Source: Actinomycetes bacterium (GTDB taxonomy: Bacteria > Actinomycetota > Actinomycetes > S36-B12 > UBA5976). Taken from it: a DNA stretch of 40,114 nt. Within the stretch, counting starts at the first letter, position 1. Each line of letters opens with the position of its first letter. This document shows, one piece after another, positions 32,544-40,114 of this stretch. Made by a program: the position numbers and the translations under genes. The stretch covers positions 1 to 40,114 of the forward strand of contig JAKAIC010000008.1 of NCBI GenBank assembly GCA_021814565.1, given 5' to 3'. The notes beneath the pieces were generated by a model that worked only from the letters and a program-made list of their open reading frames with translations, ran no database searches and was not told where the DNA came from.

Positions 32544-34016
32544 ATGCCCGAACTCCGACCGGAACCGGTGCGCGTGCCGCTGGCCGATGTCTGCAGGACC
32601 CTCGGAGTACCTGAGCAGTCGGGAGTCGTCAGCGGTCTTGCCCTGGACACCAGCTGCGTCATGGCAGGGGACCTGTTCGCAGCGCTGCCGGGCGCCAGGA
32701 CGCACGGCGCGCGCTACGCGCAACAGGCCGTGGCACTGGGTGCCACCGCCATCCTCACCGATGCTGCGGGAGCGGCCCTGCTAGACCGGGTGACGGTGCC
32801 CGTGCTGGTGGTCGCGGAGCCCCGGGCCCAGCTGGGCGCACTCGCACTGCGCATCTACGCGGCTGCCCGTCCCCGCCTAGTGGGCGTCACGGGCACCAAT
32901 GGCAAGACCACGACCACCTACTGCATCGCGGCAGCGGCCGAGGCAGCCGGACTGCCGACCGCAGTGGTGGGGACGCTTGGTGTGCACTTCCGCGAGCTGC
33001 ACCACTATTCCGGCCGCACCACCCCCGAGGCGCCGACGCTGCATGCTGCACTGGCGGCCATGGCGGAGGCGGGCGCCGAGTGGGGCGCCATGGAGGTCTC
33101 ATCGCACGCGTTGTCACTGCATCGGGTCGACGGCCTGAGCTTCGCGGTGTCGGCATTCCTCGGCCTCAGCCAGGACCACCTGGATTTCCACGGCAGCATG
33201 GAGCAGTACTTCCTGGCCAAGTCGCGCCTCTTCGAAGCGGATCGCTCGCAGCGCGCCGTCGTCAACGTCGACGACGACTGGGGTCGACGCCTGGTGCAGG
33301 GCATCTCGATTCCCTTTGCCACCTACGGGCTTTCCCCCCATGCGGATTGGACCGCTCGCGACGTCACCATTGACGGGCAGGGCAGCACCCACTTCACCGC
33401 TGTAGGACCGCAGGGAGGAGTTCCCGTCATCATGCCGCTACCCGGATCGTTCAATGTTGCCAATGCCTTGGCGGCACTCGCTGCGGTTGACGCCATGAAC
33501 GGCGACATCATGGTCGCGGCCAGGGGACTGCGCGATGTGCGCGTGCCGGGCCGCTTCGAACGCATCGAGAACCTGCGCGGCATCGCCGCCTATGTCGACT
33601 ACGCACACACACCAGATGCCGTGACCCGCGTGCTGGAGGTGGCCCGCGCCGCCACTTCCGGCCGGCTCATCGCGGTGCTGGGATGCGGGGGCGATCGGGA
33701 TCAGGCCAAGCGCCCGCTCATGGGCCGCGCCGCCGCTGCCCTCGCGGATCTCACCATCATCACCGACGACAATCCGCGCAGCGAGGATCCCGCGGAGATC
33801 CGGCGGCAGGTGCGCGCGGAGCTCACCGGCGATCCCTGGGTGTGGGAGATCGGCGACCGTGCCACTGCCATTGGCGCGGCGGTGGCCGAGGCCCGCGCGG
33901 GAGACTGTGTCATGCTGCTGGGGAAGGGGCATGAAGCGGGCCAGGAAATCGCTGGCGTCGTGTATCCCTTCGACGACCGAGTGGAACTGAGTCGCAGGTT
34001 GGGTGGAGAGGCATGA
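32544..34016 (+). CDS. murE: UDP-MurNAc-tripeptide synthetase (meso-DAP type)
   Basis: 490-residue cytoplasmic ligase that adds the third amino acid to the peptidoglycan stem peptide. ATP site GVTGTNGKTTTT (~114-125), substrate residues TTPEAPTLH (~153-161), the Lys of LAKSRLF (~224, carbamylated in the family) and the amino-acid pocket DDNPRSEDP (~408-416). DNPR is the meso-diaminopimelate form, against D(D/N)P-other in lysine enzymes. Start ATG 32544 with GGAAG upstream. Ends in an ATGA overlap with murF. Confidence 0.96.
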   Translation: MPELRPEPVRVPLADVCRTLGVPEQSGVVSGLALDTSCVMAGDLFAALPGARTHGARYAQQAVALGATAILTDAAGAALLDRVTVPVLVVAEPRAQLGALALRIYAAARPRLVGVTGTNGKTTTTYCIAAAAEAAGLPTAVVGTLGVHFRELHHYSGRTTPEAPTLHAALAAMAEAGAEWGAMEVSSHALSLHRVDGLSFAVSAFLGLSQDHLDFHGSMEQYFLAKSRLFEADRSQRAVVNVDDDWGRRLVQGISIPFATYGLSPHADWTARDVTIDGQGSTHFTAVGPQGGVPVIMPLPGSFNVANALAALAAVDAMNGDIMVAARGLRDVRVPGRFERIENLRGIAAYVDYAHTPDAVTRVLEVARAATSGRLIAVLGCGGDRDQAKRPLMGRAAAALADLTIITDDNPRSEDPAEIRRQVRAELTGDPWVWEIGDRATAIGAAVAEARAGDCVMLLGKGHEAGQEIAGVVYPFDDRVELSRRLGGEA

Positions 34017-35392
34017 CATGGACTGCCGCTGAGGTCGCATCGATCGTCAATGGTGACCTCTTCGCTGATGCCGACCGGGTTGTCACCGCTGTGTGCACCG
34101 ATTCACGCCAGGTGCATGCAGGGGACCTCTTCGTCGCCATCGTGGGCGAGCAGTTCGATGGCGCCGAGTTCGCGCGTGAGGCGGTGGCTGCTGGCGCGGC
34201 GCTGGTGCTCGCACAGCGGCGACTGGAAGAGCCGTGCATCGTCGTGCCGGATGCTGTGCACGCCCTGGGCCAGCTGGCCCGTGCCCATCTGCGGACCCTG
34301 ACCGGCGTCACGGTGATCGCCATCACCGGTTCCTCAGGCAAGACGAGCACCAAGGACCTGGTGGCGCAGGTGCTGGAAGGTGCCGGCCGCACCGTCGCAC
34401 CAGTCGGCTCCTTCAACAACGAGATCGGGCTGCCGCGAACCGTGCTGCAGGCCGATGCCTCGACGCGCTTCCTGGTGCTGGAGATGGGGATGCGTGGTGG
34501 CGGGCAGATCGCCAAGCTGTGCCGTATCGCGCCGCCGGATATCTCCGTGGTCTTGAACGTGGGCACCGCGCACGCAGGCGTCATCGGCTCGCGTGACGAC
34601 ACGGCTCGGGGCAAGGGTGAAATCATCAGTGCTCTGCACGCCGACGGTACTGCGATCATCAATCATGACGACGGCTTCGCCGCCTACTTCCGTTCTCTCG
34701 CACCCGGTGCCACGCTGGAATTCGGGTATGACGGGGCTTTCGTGCACGCGAGTGACATCGTGCTCGACGATCTCGCGCGCGCCTCCTTCATGCTCCACAT
34801 CGGTGACGCCAGCGTGCCGGTGCACCTGCAGTTGCTCGGCGAACACCACGTGGCGAACGCCTTGGCTGCCGCGGCCATAGCCCACCTGTGCGGCCTCGAC
34901 ACAGCGGCTATCGGCGCGGCCCTGAGCGCGGCCGACACCCGCAGCCACGGGCGCATGGAGCGCGTCGAACTGCCGAACGGCGTCACGCTCATCAACGATG
35001 CGTACAACGCCAACCCCGAATCCATGCGCAGCGCCCTGCGGGCGTTGGCCATGATCGGCCGTAATCGCCGCACCTGGGCGGTGCTGGGGGAGATGCGCGA
35101 ACTCGGGGAGTCCTCGATGCTGGAGCACGACGCCATCGGTCGGCTCGCCGTCCGCCTCGACATTTCCCACCTGGTGGCCATCGGTCGGGCGGGCAAGATC
35201 ATGCACATCGCTGCCACCAATGAGGGCTCATGGGGCGACGAAGCGGCGCATGTGGACGATGTGGAGGCGGCCGTGAAGTTCGTCACCGAGCGATGGCTGC
35301 CGGGGGATGTCGTCCTGGTGAAGGCCTCACAGTCCATCCACCTCGAACGCGTGGCGGAGGCGCTGCGGGTTGCGGGATCACGGGAGGATTAG
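34013..35392 (+). CDS. murF: UDP-MurNAc-tripeptide:D-Ala-D-Ala ligase
   Basis: 459-residue cytoplasmic ligase completing the UDP-MurNAc-pentapeptide. N-terminal domain with the uridine-binding region VCTDSRQVHAGDLFVAI (~27-43), ATP loop ITGSSGKTSTKD (~103-114), NNEIGLPRTVL (~138-148), NVGTAHAG (~182-189) and NDAYNANPESMRSAL (~328-342) are all clear. Translation is coupled to murE (ATGA). A GGGAGGA near its end serves mraY, which starts 3 nt after the stop. Confidence 0.96.
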   Translation: MTWTAAEVASIVNGDLFADADRVVTAVCTDSRQVHAGDLFVAIVGEQFDGAEFAREAVAAGAALVLAQRRLEEPCIVVPDAVHALGQLARAHLRTLTGVTVIAITGSSGKTSTKDLVAQVLEGAGRTVAPVGSFNNEIGLPRTVLQADASTRFLVLEMGMRGGGQIAKLCRIAPPDISVVLNVGTAHAGVIGSRDDTARGKGEIISALHADGTAIINHDDGFAAYFRSLAPGATLEFGYDGAFVHASDIVLDDLARASFMLHIGDASVPVHLQLLGEHHVANALAAAAIAHLCGLDTAAIGAALSAADTRSHGRMERVELPNGVTLINDAYNANPESMRSALRALAMIGRNRRTWAVLGEMRELGESSMLEHDAIGRLAVRLDISHLVAIGRAGKIMHIAATNEGSWGDEAAHVDDVEAAVKFVTERWLPGDVVLVKASQSIHLERVAEALRVAGSRED

Positions 35393-35395
35393 CCC

Positions 35396-36463
35396 GTGCG
35401 CCTAGTCATCATTGCCGGTTCCATTGCCATGTTGCTGGCGCTCCTCGGCACGCCCATCCTCATCCGCCTGCTGCAGCGTCGTGGGTACGCGCAGGCCATT
35501 CGCGAATCACATGACGGCATCAACTACCCGGAGCATTCCGGCAAGAAGGGCACTCCCTCCATGGGTGGACTGGCCATCCTGCTGGCCGTGGTCGGCGGCT
35601 ACACGGCCGCACACCTCGTCACCTGGACGCCTCCCACGCCGTCCGCGCTGGTGGCTTTCTTCCTGGTGTTCGCGTTGGGCGCTGTTGGTGTTGCGGACGA
35701 CTACCTGAAGATCTTCAAGCAGCGCGCGACGGGGGTGCGCGCCCGCACCAAGCTCATCGGCCAGGCGGCGGCTGCCATCATCTTCGCCCTGCTGGTGCTG
35801 CGATTCCCCGACGACGAGCACGTCACCCCGGCCACACAGGCCATCTCCTTCATCCGCGACACCGGCCTGGTTCTGCCACTGCTGCTCTTCCTGCTGTGGA
35901 TATGGTTCCTGATCACCGCCACCACCAACGGCGTCAATCTCACCGATGGCCTCGACGGCTTGGTGAGTGGTGCTGCTTCCATGACCTTTGCCGGGTACAC
36001 CATCATGTCGGTGTGGCAGTTCGGGCAGCGCTGCTCGGAACACCTGGCTCCCAACTGCTACGTGGTCCGGGACCCCTTCGATGTAGGGGTTTTCGCCGCT
36101 GCCTTCGCGGGTGCCTGCTTCGGTTTCCTGTGGTGGAACACCTCACCTGCTCGCATCTTCATGGGCGACACCGGTTCGCTGGCTATAGGAGGCGGGATTG
36201 CCGCGCTGGCCATCCTCACCCGCACACAGCTGCTACTGCCACTGATGGCGGGCCTCTTCGTGCTCATCACGCTGTCTGTGATAGCCCAGGTGACCTCGTT
36301 CAAGCTCACTGGCAGGCGTGTCCTGCGCATGGCGCCCCTGCACCACCACTTCGAGTTGCTGGGCTGGCAGGAAGTCACCATCGTGGTGCGTTTCTGGCTC
36401 ATACAGGGTGGGGCAGTGGCTCTGGGCATGGCCCTCTTCTACGCGGAATGGGTAGGCAAGTGA
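35396..36463 (+). CDS. mraY: Phospho-N-acetylmuramoyl-pentapeptide transferase
   Basis: 355-residue enzyme with about ten transmembrane helices that makes lipid I from UDP-MurNAc-pentapeptide and undecaprenyl phosphate. Catalytic aspartates lie in VADDYLKIFKQRATGVRARTK (split, ~99-119) and NLTDGLDGLVSGA (~179-191); the Mg site FMGDTGSLAIGG (~259-270) and substrate loop APLHHHFELLGW (~311-322) are intact. The extracytoplasmic segment around 205-225 (FGQRCSEHLAPNCYVVRDPFD) contains a Cys pair. GTG start 35396 after GGGAGGA. Its stop overlaps murD (GTGA). Confidence 0.96.
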   Translation: MRLVIIAGSIAMLLALLGTPILIRLLQRRGYAQAIRESHDGINYPEHSGKKGTPSMGGLAILLAVVGGYTAAHLVTWTPPTPSALVAFFLVFALGAVGVADDYLKIFKQRATGVRARTKLIGQAAAAIIFALLVLRFPDDEHVTPATQAISFIRDTGLVLPLLLFLLWIWFLITATTNGVNLTDGLDGLVSGAASMTFAGYTIMSVWQFGQRCSEHLAPNCYVVRDPFDVGVFAAAFAGACFGFLWWNTSPARIFMGDTGSLAIGGGIAALAILTRTQLLLPLMAGLFVLITLSVIAQVTSFKLTGRRVLRMAPLHHHFELLGWQEVTIVVRFWLIQGGAVALGMALFYAEWVGK

Positions 36464-37893
36464 GGGATCCTGATGTCCTCGGGCGGGCGTCCGACTGGTC
36501 GCCGTTCCGTTTCGGTGTGCTGGGCCTGGGGGTAGCGGGCTTCGCCTGCGCCGATTCGCTTTCCCAGGTCGGGGCACAGGTGGCCGCGGTGGATGCCAGC
36601 GATGCGGACGCCATCCGCGACAGGGCCACGCTCCTGGAACTGCTGGACGTCGATGTACGGCTGGGAGACGGTGCGCAGCTGCCGGATGACCTCGACGTGC
36701 TGGTCGTCTCGCCGGGCCTGCGGCCTTCGCACCCGGTCATCGTTGCGGCGCGTGAGCGCGGGATCACGGTGTGGGGCGAGTTGGAACTGGCCTGGCGGTT
36801 GCGCGACCCGGAGCGCCCGGCGCCCTGGCTCGTGGTCACCGGTACCAACGGCAAGACCACCACCACGCTCATGCTGGAATCCATGCTGCGCTCAGACGGG
36901 CTCCATGCCGCCGCTGCGGGCAATATCGGGCACTCCTTGGTGCAGACCGTCATGGACCCCGACGGTCCTGAGGTCATCGCAGTGGAGGTGGGTGCACCGC
37001 AGATGCCGTTCGTGTACTCCATGAGTCCGCTAGCCACGGCCTGCCTCAATCTGGCTGAGGATCATGTGGACCATTTCGGATCCTTCGCCGCCTACTCACA
37101 GATGAAGGCCAAGGCCTACCAACGTACGCAGCTGGCAGCCATCTACAACGTGCAGGACAGTGCCACCGAGCACTTGGTCGAAGCGGCCGACGTGATCGAG
37201 GGCTGTAGGGCCATCGGCTTCACCCTGGGCTCGCCCGGGCTCTCAATGGTGGGTGTGGTGGAGGACGTGCTCGTCGATCGCGCATTCATCGACAACCGGT
37301 CCTCTCACGCGCAGGAACTCGCCACCTTCGCAGACATCAATCCCTTCGCCCAGCACAACGTGGCGAATGCCCTGGCCGCTGCCGCATTGGCTCGTGCGTA
37401 CGGCGTGGCGCCGATCGCAGTGCGTGACGGCCTGCGCAATTTCCAACCTGCCGGGCATCGCATCGCCGATGCAGGGGAGGTGAACGGTGTGCGGTTCATC
37501 GACGATTCCAAGGCCACCAACACGCACGCCGCTGCCACCTCCATCGGCGCCTACGAACATGTGGTGTGGATCGCCGGCGGCCAGGCCAAGGGCCAGTCCT
37601 TCGACGACCTGGTAACCCGCATGCACTCGCGTATGCGGGCTGTGGTGCTGCTGGGCGAGGATCGCCACATCATCCGTGAGGCCCTGGAACGGCTGGCCCC
37701 CGCTGTTCCGCTGGTCGAGATCGCTGACACCAGCCCCGAAGCCCTGGACCAGGTCGTACGCGAAGCCGTGCGCTTCGCGCAACCGGGTGATGTCGTCCTG
37801 CTGGCGCCCGGCTGCGCATCCTGGGACATGTTCCGCAACTACGGCCACCGCGGCGATCGCTTCGTCGAGGCAGTGCGCCGGATCGGTGGTTGA
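36460..37893 (+). CDS. murD: UDP-MurNAc-L-alanine:D-glutamate ligase
   Basis: 477-residue cytoplasmic ligase adding D-Glu to UDP-MurNAc-L-Ala. N-terminal Rossmann part FGVLGLGVAGFACADSL (~18-34), ATP loop VTGTNGKTTTT (~127-137), AQHNVANALAAAALARAYG (~301-319), IDDSKATNTHA (~347-357) and PGCASWDMFRNYGHRGDRF (~449-467). The central motif, usually E-[LIV]-S-S-F-Q-L, reads EVGAPQM here (~173-179), and D-H-x-D-x-H-G-S reads DHVDHFGS. GTG 36460 is preferred because it forms a GTGA overlap with mraY; ATG 36448 in the same frame is possible and adds four residues. The adjacent D-Glu, ATP and Lys motifs argue it is functional. Confidence 0.93.
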   Translation: MRDPDVLGRASDWSPFRFGVLGLGVAGFACADSLSQVGAQVAAVDASDADAIRDRATLLELLDVDVRLGDGAQLPDDLDVLVVSPGLRPSHPVIVAARERGITVWGELELAWRLRDPERPAPWLVVTGTNGKTTTTLMLESMLRSDGLHAAAAGNIGHSLVQTVMDPDGPEVIAVEVGAPQMPFVYSMSPLATACLNLAEDHVDHFGSFAAYSQMKAKAYQRTQLAAIYNVQDSATEHLVEAADVIEGCRAIGFTLGSPGLSMVGVVEDVLVDRAFIDNRSSHAQELATFADINPFAQHNVANALAAAALARAYGVAPIAVRDGLRNFQPAGHRIADAGEVNGVRFIDDSKATNTHAAATSIGAYEHVVWIAGGQAKGQSFDDLVTRMHSRMRAVVLLGEDRHIIREALERLAPAVPLVEIADTSPEALDQVVREAVRFAQPGDVVLLAPGCASWDMFRNYGHRGDRFVEAVRRIGG

Positions 37894-37894
37894 G

Positions 37895-39052
37895 ATGCCG
37901 CGTGGGCTCCGCAGCCTGACCACGCCCGTGAAGCAGGCCTGGGTTCAGCCCGGCAATGAGCCGCGCGTGATCCGCGGCATCACCTACCTGCTGCTCGCCT
38001 TCGGGTTGGCCGCTGTCTTCTCCGCCTCGACGGTGCAGTCGCTCAACACCTACGGCAACGCCTGGACTATCTTCCTCAAGCAGCTCATCTTCGCCGTGCT
38101 GGGCGTGTTCCTCATGCGCGTAGCGGACCGGGTGCCGTTGCTCACACTGCGACGGCTGGCGCCGGCGTCGGTTGCAGTGGTGCTCGTGCTGCTCATGGCG
38201 GTACTGGTCATCGGGGCCACCATCAACGGACAGAAGAACTGGATCCCGCTGGGCCCCGTCACCATGCAGCCGTCGGAATTCGCCAAGCTGGCCTTCGTAA
38301 TCTTCGCTGCTGAGCGTGCAGCCACGCTGTCCCAACGCACCCGCGATCCCCTACGTATCGGCGCGCCCATCCTCATGGTCGCCTGCCTCATGATGGCCCT
38401 GGTGGTGCTGGAGAAGGATATGGGCAACGTGCTCGTCATGGCGGGCATCCTGCTCGCCATCCTCTTCACCATCGGCTATCCCGCTCGTCGACTCGGTGCG
38501 CTCGCGCTTGGTGGTCTGGTCATCGTCGCGCTGGCACTGAAGTTCGGGTCGCAGTACCGGCTGGCTCGCATCCTCAACTGGCTCAATCCCTATGCCGACC
38601 CACAGGGCCTGGGCTGGCAGTGGATCCACGGCAACTACGCCATGGCAGTCGGTGGCTTCCTGGGCCAGGGCCCGGGAGCCAGCAAGGAGAAGTGGGGCGC
38701 CCTCCCCGAGGCGCACACCGACTTCATCCTGGCGGTCATAGGCGAGGAGTACGGCTTCGTGGGCACCTGCATCACCATCGGACTGCTGCTCGCCGTGCTA
38801 ATCCTGCTCATTCGCGTGGCGCTGCGTCTGGGTGACGATCCCTTCCGCCAGGTGATCATGGTCGGCGTCGCCGCCTGGCTCTTCATGCAGAGCGCGTTCA
38901 ACATCGGTGCCGTGGTGGGCCTCCTCCCCATCGTGGGTGTCACGCTGCCGCTGGTGTCCTACGGCGGGTCCTCGTTGCTGCCCCTGCTGGTGGCGCTGGG
39001 TATTGTCATCCGATGTCTGCGCGAACCGCAGCAAGGTGAGGTGCGCGCATGA
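37895..39052 (+). CDS. ftsW: Septal peptidoglycan polymerase FtsW (SEDS family)
   Basis: 385-residue polytopic protein (about ten helices) that polymerises lipid II at the septum together with the class B PBP encoded upstream. SEDS landmarks: WIPLGPVTMQPSEFAKLA (~116-133), DPQGLGWQWIHGNYAMAVGGFLGQGPG (split, ~232-259), LPEAHTDFILAVIGEE (~268-283, with the catalytic Asp) and LPLVSYGGSSLLPLL near 350-364. Start ATG 37895 is one base after the murD stop; the cytoplasmic N-terminus is about 30 residues. Ends in an ATGA overlap with murG. RodA is a close relative, but the location favours FtsW. Confidence 0.95.
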   Translation: MPRGLRSLTTPVKQAWVQPGNEPRVIRGITYLLLAFGLAAVFSASTVQSLNTYGNAWTIFLKQLIFAVLGVFLMRVADRVPLLTLRRLAPASVAVVLVLLMAVLVIGATINGQKNWIPLGPVTMQPSEFAKLAFVIFAAERAATLSQRTRDPLRIGAPILMVACLMMALVVLEKDMGNVLVMAGILLAILFTIGYPARRLGALALGGLVIVALALKFGSQYRLARILNWLNPYADPQGLGWQWIHGNYAMAVGGFLGQGPGASKEKWGALPEAHTDFILAVIGEEYGFVGTCITIGLLLAVLILLIRVALRLGDDPFRQVIMVGVAAWLFMQSAFNIGAVVGLLPIVGVTLPLVSYGGSSLLPLLVALGIVIRCLREPQQGEVRA

Positions 39053-40113
39053 AGGTAGCCCTGGCGGGTGGTGGTACGGCCGGTCACATAGAGCCGGCAA
39101 TGAATGTCGCAGATGCCCTGGTGGCTCGTGGCGTGGACGTGGTGGCCATCGGCACCGAGCGTGGTCTTGAGCAGAAACTGGTGCCGGAGCGCGGTTATCG
39201 CCTGCGCGACATTCCGCCTATCCCCATGCCCCGCTCGCTGTCGGTGGACCTGCTCACGCTGCCCTACCGGGTCCTGGGTTCGGTGCGGCAGGCGTCGGCC
39301 ATCCTCCTGCAGGAGCGGGCAGATGTGGTAGTGGGCTTCGGGGGGTACGTGTCACTCTCGGCCTACTTGGGGGCTCGCCGCATCGGCGTCCCTGTCGTCG
39401 TGCATGAGGCCAATGCGCGACCGGGTTTGGCCAACCGCATCGGGGCGCTCTTGGCGGCGGCGGTCTTCGACACCGTGCCCGGTTCCCTGCGCGGTGCCCG
39501 CACGGTGGGCATCCCCGTGCGCGGGAACCTGCGTAATCTGGACAAGGCGGCGCTGCGTCCTGACGCCCTCAGCTACTTCGGGCTCAGTGCCGATCGTCCG
39601 ACGCTGCTGGTCTTCGGAGGCTCACAGGGAGCACGGCGACTCAACGACATGGTGGTCGCCTTCGCGGCCGACCTGATTGCCGAGGGTTGGCAGGTGCTGC
39701 ATGCGGTGGGCATCAAGAATGAGGATCAGCGCGTCCTCGATCTGCCGCATTACGTCTGCCTGCCGTATATCGACCGCATGGACCTCGCCTATGCCATCGC
39801 CGATGCCGCTGTCACCCGGGCGGGGGCCCTGACGGTGGCAGAGCTGGGCGTGGTCGGATTGCCGGCCATCTACGTGCCGCTGCCCATTGGCAATGGCGAG
39901 CAGCGCCTGAACGCGGCCGCCATGGTGGCCGCGGGCGGGGGCATGGTCATCGACGATGCCACCTGTACGCCTGAAAGACTCATAGAGGTCTTCCAGCCGT
40001 GGCGCGACGCCGATGCTCGCGCTCGGGCGTCAGCCGCAGCTCGCCAGGCGGGTTCCGGGGATGCAGCGGCGACGATTGCCGACACCATCATGAGCCTCGG
40101 GACATCACGGTGA
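39049..40113 (+). CDS. murG: UDP-GlcNAc:lipid I N-acetylglucosaminyltransferase
   Basis: 354-residue membrane-associated GT28 glycosyltransferase converting lipid I to lipid II. Recognised by the N-terminal GGGTAGHIEPAMNVADAL (~7-24), VVGFGGYVSLSAYLGARR (~96-113), VVHEANARPGLANR (~118-131), the donor-domain FGGSQGARRLND (~189-200) and RAGALTVAELGVVGLPAIYVPLP (split, ~261-283) followed by NGEQRLNA. The stop at 40111-40113 is within the window. The last bases (GTGA at 40110-40113) would allow a coupled next gene, presumably murC by cluster order. Confidence 0.96.
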   Translation: MKVALAGGGTAGHIEPAMNVADALVARGVDVVAIGTERGLEQKLVPERGYRLRDIPPIPMPRSLSVDLLTLPYRVLGSVRQASAILLQERADVVVGFGGYVSLSAYLGARRIGVPVVVHEANARPGLANRIGALLAAAVFDTVPGSLRGARTVGIPVRGNLRNLDKAALRPDALSYFGLSADRPTLLVFGGSQGARRLNDMVVAFAADLIAEGWQVLHAVGIKNEDQRVLDLPHYVCLPYIDRMDLAYAIADAAVTRAGALTVAELGVVGLPAIYVPLPIGNGEQRLNAAAMVAAGGGMVIDDATCTPERLIEVFQPWRDADARARASAAARQAGSGDAAATIADTIMSLGTSR

Positions 40114-40114
40114 A

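Overview
The window looks like a chromosomal segment of a high-GC actinobacterium (Actinomycetota). I base this on the actinobacterial gene set (a GlnA2-type glutamine synthetase next to glnE, a polyphosphate-glucokinase-like ROK kinase, methionine aminopeptidase with a Pro-rich N-terminal extension), a complete mra/dcw cell-wall cluster, many GTG starts, and repeated TAnnnT -10 boxes lying 6-7 nt before start codons, as in leaderless actinobacterial transcripts. MurE carries the DNPR motif expected for meso-diaminopimelate peptidoglycan. I cannot name a genus. I saw no rRNA, tRNA, CRISPR array, insertion sequence or prophage; the segment reads as core genome.

Layout. 1-5000: start of an acyl-CoA ligase gene (cut by the window edge), divergent from a membrane diguanylate cyclase; a DUF1697 protein; convergent to it an S51 (cyanophycinase-like) peptidase with a CysRS-like tail; and an ABC-2 exporter pair. 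5000-7500: a queuosine-precursor transporter (DUF165/YhhQ) convergent with tgt, with a 26-bp perfect palindrome between them; tgt is translationally coupled to a MarR regulator. 7550-12500: a minus-strand housekeeping block with a ROK/polyphosphate glucokinase, map, a lysine/alanine-repeat histone H1-like protein, panB and glutamine-dependent nadE. 12630-17000: glnA (GlnA2 type) and glnE. 17090-19775: lemA-htpX, convergent with an MFS transporter.

19960-28100: a tightly packed nucleoside uptake and salvage operon: BMP-family binding protein, ABC ATPase, two permeases, cytidine deaminase, thymidine/pyrimidine phosphorylase, a cupin of unknown role, and adenosine deaminase. Nearly all junctions overlap or abut, and a 10-bp-stem hairpin separates the binding protein from the rest. 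The expected logic is import of nucleosides, deamination (cytidine to uridine, adenosine to inosine) and phosphorolysis.

28110-40114: a GNAT acetyltransferase divergent from the division and cell-wall operon mraZ-rsmH-ftsL-ftsI-murE-murF-mraY-murD-ftsW-murG, which runs on past the window (probably murC). Its promoter region shows four 10-bp-phased repeats that look like MraZ boxes overlapping -35/-10 elements, and a large hairpin lies between mraZ and rsmH.

Nothing here is clearly an undescribed system. The points most worth a second look are the tgt palindrome and queuosine-salvage gene group, the peptidase with a CysRS-like tail, the GlnA lacking the adenylylation tyrosine beside GlnE, the altered MurD motif, the cupin inside the nucleoside operon, and the regulatory architecture of the mra promoter.
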